From contig DATFRR010000001.1 of NCBI GenBank assembly GCA_035263025.1, positions 1 to 16,221 on the forward strand: a stretch of DNA of 16,221 nucleotides, read 5' to 3'. This document shows, in pieces, positions 1 to 7,549 of this stretch. This DNA is from DASQPR01 sp035263025 (lineage in GTDB: Bacteria; Actinomycetota; Actinomycetes; Mycobacteriales; Micromonosporaceae). Numbering within the stretch: the stretch's first letter is position 1; each line of letters starts with the position of its first letter. The translations under genes and the position numbers were made by a program. The notes beneath the pieces are model-generated. The model made no database searches. It was given only the letters and a program-made list of their open reading frames with translations, and was not told where the DNA came from.

Positions 1-1
1 G

Positions 2-1468
2 GTGCCGACGGCGGCCGGCACACGCGCCGCCCACTTGGCCGGCATGGCCCTGGATGCGCCGCGGTTTCTGCAGCGCGCCGCCGCCCGCCACGGTCGGCTG
101 GTTCGTCTCAAGCTCGGCCGCGGGCCGGTCGTGTTGCTCACGGATCCCGACGCGACGCGAACCGTGCTGGTGGATCAGCACGCGTTTCCCAAGGGTATGG
201 GCTTCGGCATCGCCGGCGGCGAGCCCGGTGACACACCGTTGCGTGCGGTGCTTGGCAACGGACTGCTGACCAGTCGCGGCGAACACCACAAGCGGCAGCG
301 GCGCCTGATCCAGCCGGCGTTCCACCACGCACGCATCGCGTCGTACGCGTCCGTGATGGCCGAGGAGGCAGCCGCGATGACGGACGGCTGGCGCGAGGGC
401 ACGACGGTCGATCTGCACGCCGCGTTCGCCGCCACGACGCTGCGAGTGCTGACCCGTACGGTGTTCGACGTCGAAGTGACCGGTGCCGACGCCGAGATGA
501 TCGCAACCGCGGTGAACTCGACGATGCGAGGCCCCGGCGCGAACGTCATTCTCGTCGCGTTCGCGCGCCGCTTCGGCGACCGAGCACTCGCGGCGCGACG
601 GGCGGCGCTCGGCGACATCGATGCGATGATCAACAATCTGATCGCCGCACGGCGCGGCTCTGACATGCCGCGGCACGACGTGTTGTCGTGGTTGCTCGAG
701 GCGCGCGATGTCGGTGCCGCCGATGGCGCGGATGGCGGCGGCATGACCGATCAGGACGTCCGCGACGAGGTGCTGACGTTGCTGCTGGCCGGTCACGAGA
801 CGTCGACGAATGCGCTGTCGTGGGCGTACCACCTGTTGGCCGGCAGTCCCGACGTCGCCGCGACGCTGCATGCCGAGTTGGACTCGGTGCTCGACGGCGG
901 TCGTTTGCCAAGCGTGGACGACATCGCTCGGCTGCCGTACGCGCGTGCCGTGGTGGACGAGTCGATGCGGCTCTACCCGCCCGCCTGGATCCTCGTCCGG
1001 CATGCCGCCACCGATGTCACGCTCACCGGATTCCACGTCCCGGCCGGTACGACGATCCTGATGAGCCCGTTCGTCGTACACCGGGATCCGGCGCTGTGGC
1101 GGGACGCGACGGTGTTCGAGCCGGCGCGATGGTTGAGCCCCGGCGGCGACTACGTCGGCACGCCCGAGACGCGACACGCGTTCTTCCCGTTCGGCGGCGG
1201 GCCACGCATGTGCATCGGCAATACGTTCGCGTTGATGGAGATCGCCCTCGTGCTCGCGCACACGTCCAGGCACTGGGCGATGGCGCCGGTCCCGTCGCAC
1301 CGGGTCGGCATGACGCCGCGGGTCACGCTTCGCCCCCGCGGCGGCATGCCGATGGTTGTTCACAGTCGAGCATCCGGCGCGCGCGAGGACGTGACCGGCG
1401 CAACCGTCACCGTACGCCGGCCAGCGGCACCGGCTCCGGAGCCACCGACGGAGCCGGCTCCGGCGTAA
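2..1468 (+). CDS. Cytochrome P450 (P450-1), probably 5'-truncated by the window edge
   Basis: This is a haem-thiolate monooxygenase that would insert one oxygen atom from O2 into an organic substrate using electrons from a redox partner. No ferredoxin or ferredoxin reductase is encoded nearby. All P450 signatures are present, numbered from the GTG at base 2: I-helix AGHETS (263-268), K-helix ExxR E320-R323, and the haem loop FPFGGGPRMCIG (395-406) with axial Cys404. The GHETS/FGGGPRMCIG style resembles CYP4/CYP102/CYP110-like enzymes more than the FGxGxHxCxG bacterial type seen in the second P450 here. The usual proline-rich N-terminal segment is missing, so the true start may lie upstream of the window. 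After the catalytic domain there is a tail of about 30 residues rich in Pro, Ala and Glu, and its codons overlap the convergent MMPL gene by 62 bp. Substrate unknown. Confidence 0.93.
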   Translation: MPTAAGTRAAHLAGMALDAPRFLQRAAARHGRLVRLKLGRGPVVLLTDPDATRTVLVDQHAFPKGMGFGIAGGEPGDTPLRAVLGNGLLTSRGEHHKRQRRLIQPAFHHARIASYASVMAEEAAAMTDGWREGTTVDLHAAFAATTLRVLTRTVFDVEVTGADAEMIATAVNSTMRGPGANVILVAFARRFGDRALAARRAALGDIDAMINNLIAARRGSDMPRHDVLSWLLEARDVGAADGADGGGMTDQDVRDEVLTLLLAGHETSTNALSWAYHLLAGSPDVAATLHAELDSVLDGGRLPSVDDIARLPYARAVVDESMRLYPPAWILVRHAATDVTLTGFHVPAGTTILMSPFVVHRDPALWRDATVFEPARWLSPGGDYVGTPETRHAFFPFGGGPRMCIGNTFALMEIALVLAHTSRHWAMAPVPSHRVGMTPRVTLRPRGGMPMVVHSRASGAREDVTGATVTVRRPAAPAPEPPTEPAPA

Positions 1469-3746
1469 GCGTCGCGAAGTGCCGCGCGTGCCACCGGGCC
1501 AGTGGCCGTGGCGCCCACCAGTTCCACTTGCCGAGCAGCGTCATCGTCGCCGGTACGAGTACGCACCGTACGAGCGTGGCGTCGATGGCGATCGCCGACG
1601 CGAGACCGAGCCCGATCTGCTGCGTGTTCGACGTACGGCCAACCAGGAAGCACCCGAACACGATGACCATCAGCAGTGCGGCCGAGGTGATGACGCGACC
1701 GGTGCGCTGCAGCCCGCGCCGCACCGCGACGTCGGTCGGATCGCCACGGTCCACGAACTCCTTGATGCGCGACAGCAGGAACACCTCGTAGTCCATCGAC
1801 AGGCCGAACGCGAACGCGAGCACGCCGACGATGACGAACGGATCGAGGCTGCCGGTAGTGAGCGTGTGCAGCAGGCCGCTGCCGTACCCGTGTTGGAACA
1901 CCAGGTTCATCACGCCGACCGTGGCGCCCAGCGACAGCATGTTCATCACGATCGCCTTGAGCGGCACGACGAGCGAGCCGGTCATGAGGAACAGCAGCAC
2001 GAACATCGCCACCACGGTCACCGCGATGGCCAGCGGCAACCGCTGCCCGATCAGCCCGAGGATGTCGTCGAGCAACGCGGCGTTGCCGGTCACCCAGGAC
2101 TGCACGCCGGCCGGTCGATCCGCACGTACCAGCCCGACGAGCTTGCGGCCGGCGGTGCCTTCCGGGTCACCGGCCACGTATATCTGGACGGTCGACAGGC
2201 CGGGTCCGACCTGCGTCGCCGGCGTGACGTCCACCACGCCCGGTGCGTGCTCGAATCGGGTCGCCCAGTCGTTCAGCGGGCCCGGATCGGTGCGCGCCAC
2301 CACGATGACGGCTGGGTCGCTCGCTCGGCCGTACCGACTGGAGAGGTCGTTCGCGACCTGCACCGAGGACAGCGACGGCGGCAGACCCTTGACGTCCCCG
2401 ATGTGCGTCGTGGTGCCCAACAGCGGCAGTCCCATGGCAAGCAGCACGAGCGCGGTCGCCACGAACGTCACGAGCGGGCGGCGCTGCACGATGCGCGCGA
2501 GGCCGGCGAAGAATCCCTTCTCGCTGAGATCCCGGTCGTTGCCGTCCGCGCTGTAGGCGCGGGCGATCGGTGTCGCGGTGCGAGCGGCGTGGCGGGCGGC
2601 GCGCGCAAGAGCGCGCTTCGACGGGCGGATCCGCTTGCGTCCAAAGCCGATCAGCGCGGCCGAACCGGTCAGTGCCACCAGCATCGCGACGGCGGCGATC
2701 GAGACACCGGCGACCCCAAGTGCCGTCATCGACGTGACTCCGAAGACGATCAGGCCGCACAGCGATCCGGCCACGGTCAGCGCGGAAAACGCGATGGTAC
2801 GGCCGGCCGTCGACCAGGCGCGTCCGATCGCCTGCTCCGGGGCGTACCCGTGGGCCAACTCCTCGCGGTAGCGGGCCACCAACAACAGTCCATAGTCGAT
2901 GGACAGTCCGAGTCCGAGCAGCGTCACGACGATCGTCGCGTTGTCATCGATGTTCGTGATGTGCTCGAAGCCGAGCAGCCCGAGCATGCCCGCGAACACC
3001 GACAGGATCGCCGCGATGACCGGGATGCCGGCCGCCAGCAGACCGCCGAACACGAAGACGAGCACCACGAGCGTGAGCGGCAACGACAGGCCTTCGGCCA
3101 GCGACAGATCGCGGCTCACCTGCTTGTTCACCTGATCGTTCAGCACCGCGTCGCCACCGAGCAGCACGCGGGCGTCCGGCGCTCGGGCTCGCAGCGTGGT
3201 GCCGAGCGCGTCGAGTTGCTTGGAGACCGCGTCCACCGCGGTCTTCTGAGGCGCGTCGTCGAGATCGGCCAATGTGACGTCAACGAGCAGGCCGCGGCCG
3301 TCGTTGGCGAGCAGATGCCGCGACTGCGCGGCCGGCACCCCGGCGTCGTACGGCGTGGCCACCGACCGTACGCCGGAGATGTGGCCGATCGACGCGGCGC
3401 TGGCGAGCACCGCTGCGCGTACGTCCGTGGTGGTCGGGTCGACGCCGGTGACCTCACCGAGGACGTCCGGACCGACCTGACTGTTGTTGTTGAGGATGTT
3501 GTCGCCCTGCACCGACTCGAGAGAGTTCGCGCCGGGCTCGTCGGACAGACCCGCGGAGACCGGTCCGCTGGCCAGGAATCCGGCGACCGCGATCGCGACC
3601 CACGCGACCACCACGAGCCACCGGTAGCGGAAGCAGGCGCGACCGACCGCTGCGATCGCGCCGCGACCGGTCGGCGAATTCATCCGCGCCGGTCTCGATG
3701 TGCCAGCCGCGGCGCCACCGCGCGCCGCGGACGAATTCGTTGCCAT
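1407..3746 (-). CDS. MMPL-family RND transporter (MmpL-like lipid exporter)
   Basis: This is a 779-residue inner-membrane transporter of the resistance-nodulation-division superfamily, MMPL branch. Members export lipids or hydrophobic compounds using the proton gradient. The protein has the duplicated RND layout: TM1 follows a basic N-terminus (FRYRWLVVVAW), then an extracytoplasmic domain, a TM bundle, a second soluble domain, and a second TM bundle. Both bundles carry the Asp-Tyr pair expected for proton relay (GLSIDYGLLL in the first half, GLSMDYEVFL in the second), as in mycobacterial MmpL3. The ATG at 3746 is chosen because AGGAGG lies 6 nt upstream. An internal ATG at 3683 would give a more family-typical N-terminus but lacks that support. 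The C-terminal tail is Pro/Glu/Ala-rich and overlaps the end of the convergent P450. Cargo is unknown. Confidence 0.95.
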   Translation of the reverse strand: MATNSSAARGGAAAGTSRPARMNSPTGRGAIAAVGRACFRYRWLVVVAWVAIAVAGFLASGPVSAGLSDEPGANSLESVQGDNILNNNSQVGPDVLGEVTGVDPTTTDVRAAVLASAASIGHISGVRSVATPYDAGVPAAQSRHLLANDGRGLLVDVTLADLDDAPQKTAVDAVSKQLDALGTTLRARAPDARVLLGGDAVLNDQVNKQVSRDLSLAEGLSLPLTLVVLVFVFGGLLAAGIPVIAAILSVFAGMLGLLGFEHITNIDDNATIVVTLLGLGLSIDYGLLLVARYREELAHGYAPEQAIGRAWSTAGRTIAFSALTVAGSLCGLIVFGVTSMTALGVAGVSIAAVAMLVALTGSAALIGFGRKRIRPSKRALARAARHAARTATPIARAYSADGNDRDLSEKGFFAGLARIVQRRPLVTFVATALVLLAMGLPLLGTTTHIGDVKGLPPSLSSVQVANDLSSRYGRASDPAVIVVARTDPGPLNDWATRFEHAPGVVDVTPATQVGPGLSTVQIYVAGDPEGTAGRKLVGLVRADRPAGVQSWVTGNAALLDDILGLIGQRLPLAIAVTVVAMFVLLFLMTGSLVVPLKAIVMNMLSLGATVGVMNLVFQHGYGSGLLHTLTTGSLDPFVIVGVLAFAFGLSMDYEVFLLSRIKEFVDRGDPTDVAVRRGLQRTGRVITSAALLMVIVFGCFLVGRTSNTQQIGLGLASAIAIDATLVRCVLVPATMTLLGKWNWWAPRPLARWHARHFATLTPEPAPSVAPEPVPLAGVR

Positions 3747-3783
3747 GAACGACCTCCTGCAAGGTTTGTGATGGCAACAGACT

Positions 3784-3799
3784 CGTTGAAACGGCAACG
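3784..3799 (-). promoter_or_regulatory. Inverted repeat upstream of the MMPL gene
   Basis: CGTTG and CAACG form perfect 5-bp arms around a 6-nt spacer, 38-53 bp upstream of the MMPL start codon, a normal place for a repressor operator. A related GGCAAC copy lies just downstream at 3774-3779. The arms are short and no -10/-35 pair is convincing, so this is a candidate only. Confidence 0.25.
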
Positions 3800-3804
3800 A
3801 TGAT

Positions 3805-3873
3805 CGATGCGGGATGCCCCCGATTTCGGGGTGGGGCCAGCCCTACCCCGATGCGGGATTCCCCCGATGTCGG
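3805..3873. repeat. Two 25-bp direct repeats flanking a strong hairpin
   Basis: The 25-bp unit beginning CGATGCGGGAT occurs at 3805-3829 and 3849-3873 with 23 of 25 positions identical. Between and partly overlapping them, 3827-3850 forms a 10-bp stem (one G-T pair) with a CCAG loop. An alternative small hairpin, CCCCGA-TT-TCGGGG, sits at 3818-3831. The element lies in the 297-bp gene-free gap (3747-4043) between the fadB end and the MMPL start, both on the minus strand. No T-tract follows, so it is not a canonical intrinsic terminator. It could be a REP-like element or a structured 5' or 3' RNA region. Confidence 0.6.
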
Positions 3874-3883
3874 TTCGGGGACT

Positions 3884-3922
3884 AGGTGCCCCCGCTTCGC
3901 TCCGTCGCAGCGATGCGCACCT
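3884..3922. other. Nested inverted repeat in the fadB-MMPL gap
   Basis: AGGTGC at 3884-3889 pairs with GCACCT at 3917-3922, and inside it CGCT (3893-3896) pairs with AGCG (3909-3912). This gives an interrupted stem directly next to the direct-repeat element. From here to 4020 I see no coding potential beyond antisense shadows, only a small CGGCAC/GTGCCG palindrome near 3980. The gap most likely holds the fadB 3' end and the MMPL promoter region. Confidence 0.4.
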
Positions 3923-4020
3923 GGTCAGCGTGCTGGCCTGCCCCCTACGCCGCGGTGCGATGCTCGGTGTCGACGGCGGCACCGTGCCGGCCGGACGTGC
4001 TGCACGACATGGAACGTGTG

Positions 4021-4042
4021 CGTCGGGCAAATCGCACCGACG
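4021..4042 (-). terminator. Hairpin immediately after the fadB stop codon
   Basis: CGTCGG (4021-4026) and CCGACG (4037-4042) are perfect 6-bp arms with a 10-nt loop, starting one base after the fadB TAA on the minus strand. There is no U-tract, as is common for actinobacterial hairpins, so it may act as a weak terminator or 3'-end stabiliser. The stem is short and the call is tentative. Confidence 0.35.
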
Positions 4043-4043
4043 G

Positions 4044-6245
4044 TTAGGAGGCGGCATCCGGCGGCACGGACGCGATGCCGGGCGCGAGGAAGCGTCGGCC
4101 CGTGACGCGCTCGGCGATGCCGGTCCGGTCCAGATAGGGCGTAATGCCGCCGTTGTAGAACGGCCAGCCGGCACCAAGGATCATGCACAGGTCGATGTCC
4201 TGCGGCTCGGCGACGACGCCCTCGTCGAGCATCAACCGGATCTCGGCGGCCAGCGCCTCCAACGCTCGACCGCGTACGTCGTCGGAGGTCATCGGCGTGT
4301 CGCCGACGTGCAACAGAGCGACAACGTCCGGGTCGATCTCCCCGTCGCGAGTGAGGAATCCGGGCTTTCCGGCGTCCACCAGCCGTGCCAGGTTCGCCGA
4401 CACTCCGAACCGCTCGGGGAACGCGTCGTGCAGCGTCTCGCTGACATGCAACGCGACCGCTGGGCCGACCATGCCGAGCAACGCAAGCGGGCGCATCGGC
4501 AGGCCAAGCGGATCGAGGGCCTGGTTCGCGACATCGATCGGGGTGCCGCCGTCGACGGCGCGATAGACCTCGCCGAGGAAGCGCGTCAACAGTCGGTTGA
4601 CCACGAATGACGGAGCGTCCTTGACGAGCACGCACGACTTGCGCAGGCGTTTGCCGACCGCGAAGGCAGTGGCCAACGCGGCGTCGTCGGTACGCGCGGC
4701 GCGCACCACCTCGAGCAGCGGCATCACGGCCACCGGGTTGAAGAAGTGCATGCCGACCACGCGCTCGGGATGGGCCAGGTCGGCGGCCATCGCGGTGACC
4801 GACAGCGACGACGTATTCGTGGCGAGCACGCACTCCGGCGTCACGATCTGCTCGACCTCGGCCCAGACCTGCTTCTTGACGGGCAGGTCCTCGAACACCG
4901 CCTCGAGCACGAGATCGGCGTCGGCGAACGCGGCCTTGTCCGTCGATCCGGTGACCAACGCGCGCAGCTTCGCCGCCGTCCGGTCGTCGATCCGGCCCTT
5001 GGCGAGGAGCTTGTCGATCTCCCCGTGTACGTATGCCACGCCGTTGGCGACCCGTTCCGCATCGAGGTCGGTCAGCACGATCGGAACCTCGAGCCGGCGC
5101 GCGAACAGCAGCGCGATCTGGCCGGCCATCAGACCCGCGCCGACGATGCCGACCTTTGTCACGTCGCGCGCCATGGCTGGCGACGGCGCACCGGCCGGTC
5201 GCCTTGCTCGCCGCTGTACGAGGTCGAACGCGTACAGACCGGCGCGCAACTGATCCGAGACGACGAGGTCGCCAAGCGCTTCGTCCTCGGCGGCGGTGCC
5301 GTCAGTGAACGATGCGTGCTTCGCGAGCGCGAGCAGATCGAGCGCCCGGTACGGTGCGGCGGGCGCGCCGTGCAGCCGTTCGTCGAGCGTGCTACGCGCA
5401 AACCCGATCACCGCGTCCCACATCCCACTGCGGTCGACCTCTGGCCGCTCGACCACGATGTCGCCGCGCACCACGCTTGCGGCCCAGGCAAGCGACCGCT
5501 CCAAGAAGTCGGCCGGTTCGAATATCGCGTCGAACATTCCGAGCTCGCGCGCCTCGGCCGGGCGGAGCATCTTGTTTAGCGTCAAGGGGTTCTCGACGAT
5601 CACCTTCGCGGCACCGATGACGCCGATCAGGTTCGGCAGCAGTTGCGTGCCACCCCACGCCGGCACGAGGCCGAGCGAGACCTCTGGCAGCGCGATCGCC
5701 GCGGCGCCCGACGAAACCGTGCGGTAGTCGCAGTGCAGCGCCACCTCGAGCCCGCCACCCATCGCCGCGCCGTTGACGAACGCGAACGTCGGCACGGCGG
5801 CGCCGCCCGCAGCCCCATCGGCGGCACCGTCCGCGGCCCTGTCGACAACTCCGGCGCCGCCGCCGTCGACAGCCCGGTGCCGCAGCCGGCCGAAGACCCG
5901 ATGCCCGAGCCGGCCGACGTCGACGGCTTGTTCGCGGGTGGTGATGCGCGGCATTCCGGTGACGTCGGCGCCGACGCTGAACACGAACGGCTTGCCGGTC
6001 AACGCGATGAACGCGGGCGACGCGGCGAGCGCCTCGGTGATCGCGGCATCGAGACTCGCGAGTCCGCCGGGTCCGAACGTGTTCGGCTTCGTGTGGTCGA
6101 AGCCGTTGTCGAGCGTGATCAGCGCGGCCGGCTTGTCGAGCCCGGGCACGCGTACGAATCGGAGCTTCGCGTGCGTGACGACCTCGTCGGGAAACGCGCC
6201 GGGGTCGGCCACCGTACGGCCGGACGGGCCGGTGTCGATGCTCAT
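4044..6245 (-). CDS. fadB: Fatty-acid oxidation multifunctional enzyme: enoyl-CoA hydratase / 3-hydroxyacyl-CoA dehydrogenase
   Basis: This is the 733-residue alpha subunit of the beta-oxidation complex. It hydrates 2-enoyl-CoA and oxidises 3-hydroxyacyl-CoA with NAD, handing 3-ketoacyl-CoA to FadA. The N-terminal crotonase domain (about 20-260) has oxyanion-hole segments FSVGAD and NGAAMGGGLE. Catalytic glutamates are at about E167 (GGGLE) and E188 (LPE), matching Glu119 and Glu139 of E. coli FadB. The dehydrogenase has a Rossmann motif GAGLMAG (369-375), NTSS near 477, catalytic His500 in GMHFFNP, and KDAPSFVVNR near 542. The ATG at 6245 overlaps the fadA stop as ATGA, implying translational coupling; an upstream extension is only antisense-like sequence. 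Oddity: residues 123-150 are an Ala/Gly/Asp-rich insertion just before the second oxyanion strand, absent from typical relatives. Confidence 0.96.
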   Translation of the reverse strand: MSIDTGPSGRTVADPGAFPDEVVTHAKLRFVRVPGLDKPAALITLDNGFDHTKPNTFGPGGLASLDAAITEALAASPAFIALTGKPFVFSVGADVTGMPRITTREQAVDVGRLGHRVFGRLRHRAVDGGGAGVVDRAADGAADGAAGGAAVPTFAFVNGAAMGGGLEVALHCDYRTVSSGAAAIALPEVSLGLVPAWGGTQLLPNLIGVIGAAKVIVENPLTLNKMLRPAEARELGMFDAIFEPADFLERSLAWAASVVRGDIVVERPEVDRSGMWDAVIGFARSTLDERLHGAPAAPYRALDLLALAKHASFTDGTAAEDEALGDLVVSDQLRAGLYAFDLVQRRARRPAGAPSPAMARDVTKVGIVGAGLMAGQIALLFARRLEVPIVLTDLDAERVANGVAYVHGEIDKLLAKGRIDDRTAAKLRALVTGSTDKAAFADADLVLEAVFEDLPVKKQVWAEVEQIVTPECVLATNTSSLSVTAMAADLAHPERVVGMHFFNPVAVMPLLEVVRAARTDDAALATAFAVGKRLRKSCVLVKDAPSFVVNRLLTRFLGEVYRAVDGGTPIDVANQALDPLGLPMRPLALLGMVGPAVALHVSETLHDAFPERFGVSANLARLVDAGKPGFLTRDGEIDPDVVALLHVGDTPMTSDDVRGRALEALAAEIRLMLDEGVVAEPQDIDLCMILGAGWPFYNGGITPYLDRTGIAERVTGRRFLAPGIASVPPDAAS

Positions 6246-7444
6246 GCCGCGCTGCCCTTCTCGGTCCACGCGGGGTTCTCCCAGATCACCGTGCCGCCCA
6301 TGCCGATGCCGATGCACATCGCGACCAGGCCGTAGCGGACCTCCGGATGCTCGGCGAAGTGGCGCGACAGTTGCGTCATGAGCCGTACGCCAGACGACGC
6401 GAGTGGGTGCCCGACCGCTATCGCACCGCCCCACGGATTCACTCTCGGGTCGTCCTCGGCGATGCCGAAGTGGTCGAGGAATGCGAGCACCTGCACGGCG
6501 AACGCCTCGTTCAACTCGAACATGCCGATGTCGTCGATGGACAGGCCGGCAAGCCGCAGCGCCTTCTCAGTCGACGGGATCGGGCCGATGCCCATCACCT
6601 CCGGCGCCACACCGACGAAGCCGTAGCTCACCAGCCTCATGCCGATCGGCAGGCCCAACTCACGCGCGACGTCCTCGGCCGCGAGAAGGCATGCCGTCGC
6701 GCCGTCGTTCAATCCGGCCGAATTGCCGGCAGTCACCTTGCCGTGCGGCCGGAACGGCGTCCGCAGCTCGGCCAGTTTCGCAAGCGACGTCTCGCGCGGC
6801 GACTCGTCGACGGTCGCCAGGCCCCACGCGCCGTCCTCGTCACGGATCGCGACCGGCACCAGATCCGGCTGCAGCTTGCCGTTCACGTACGCCTTCGCGG
6901 TCTTCTCCTGTGAGGCAAGGCCGAATGCGTCGGCGCGCGCCTTGGTGATGTCCGGCGCGAGGTCGTGCAGGTTCTCGGCGGTCTGGCCCATGACCAGCGC
7001 CGAAGGGTCGACGAGCTGCTCAGCGATGATGCGCGGATTCGGCTCGACGCCCTCGCCCATCGGGTGGCGGCCCATGTGCTCGACGCCGCCGGCGATCGCG
7101 ACGTCATAGGCACCGACCGCGATAGCGGACGAGACCGTGGTGACCGCGGTCATCGCGCCCGCGCACATGCGGTCGATGGCAAAGCCCGGCACGGATTTGG
7201 GCAGACCGGCAAGCAGCGCGGCGGTCCGGCCGATGGTGAGTCCTTGGTCGCCGATCTGCGTGGTGGCCGCGATCGCGACCTCATCCACGCGTTCCGGTGG
7301 CAGGCCGGGGTTGCGCGACATCAGCTCGCGGATGCAACGGATCACGAGGTCGTCGGCGCGAGTGTTCGCGTACATGCCGCCGGCTTTGCCGAACGGCGTA
7401 CGCACACCGTCGACGAACACGACGTCGCGGACGGATCGGGGCAT
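6242..7444 (-). CDS. fadA: Acetyl-CoA C-acyltransferase (3-ketoacyl-CoA thiolase), beta-oxidation
   Basis: This 400-residue thiolase I performs the last step of beta-oxidation: CoA-dependent cleavage of 3-ketoacyl-CoA to acetyl-CoA and a shortened acyl-CoA. The nucleophile Cys94 is in DRMCAGAM, catalytic His346 in GGAIAVGHP, and the second Cys377 in MCIGIGMGG. Length matches the family (about 390-400). The ATG at 7444 has AGGAGG 5 nt upstream; the longer frame to 7540 crosses the putative operator and is not used. fadA is first in a two-gene operon and its TGA overlaps the fadB ATG by 4 bp. The GHPLASSG loop replaces the more usual GHPLGASG, a mild change. Regulation is probably through the dyad at 7487-7502. 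Confidence 0.97.
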   Translation of the reverse strand: MPRSVRDVVFVDGVRTPFGKAGGMYANTRADDLVIRCIRELMSRNPGLPPERVDEVAIAATTQIGDQGLTIGRTAALLAGLPKSVPGFAIDRMCAGAMTAVTTVSSAIAVGAYDVAIAGGVEHMGRHPMGEGVEPNPRIIAEQLVDPSALVMGQTAENLHDLAPDITKARADAFGLASQEKTAKAYVNGKLQPDLVPVAIRDEDGAWGLATVDESPRETSLAKLAELRTPFRPHGKVTAGNSAGLNDGATACLLAAEDVARELGLPIGMRLVSYGFVGVAPEVMGIGPIPSTEKALRLAGLSIDDIGMFELNEAFAVQVLAFLDHFGIAEDDPRVNPWGGAIAVGHPLASSGVRLMTQLSRHFAEHPEVRYGLVAMCIGIGMGGTVIWENPAWTEKGSAA

Positions 7445-7486
7445 GGTGGCCTCCTGCGGTCGCGCGGTGGGATGCGCACCGGCTAT

Positions 7487-7502
7487 GTTACTCACGAGTA
7501 AC
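7487..7502 (-). promoter_or_regulatory. Operator-like dyad upstream of fadAB
   Basis: On the coding strand this reads GTTACTCGTGAGTAAC: perfect 7-bp arms around a 2-bp centre, starting 43 bp upstream of the fadA ATG. A possible -10 (TAACAT, 7485-7490) overlaps it, so a bound repressor would block transcription. Its size and symmetry fit a TetR-family operator. The binding protein is not identifiable, and the TetR gene at 11469-12029 has a different motif upstream. Confidence 0.6.
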
Positions 7503-7549
7503 GGGCGCTCGCGACCGACCTCGCTTGTGGTTCCCGCCACACGCCGGCG

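Noticed and set aside
688..1791. Plus-strand frame inside and beyond P450-1
   Set aside because: Arg/Ala-rich shift-frame product overlapping unambiguous P450 motifs in the other frame.
1479..3803. Long plus-strand open frame (774 codons) antisense to the MMPL gene
   Set aside because: Composition is Arg/Gln/Asp/His-rich with no domain pattern, and it is the mirror of a clear transporter. Long antisense frames are expected in GC-rich DNA.
3807..4610. Plus-strand open frame starting in the structured gap and running antisense to fadB
   Set aside because: No recognisable domain, no good ribosome-binding site, and most of it is the complement of fadB.
6246..6434. 63-residue upstream extension of FadB
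   Set aside because: The extension is His/Arg-rich, lies wholly within fadA in another frame, and the ATGA overlap at 6242-6245 gives a better start.
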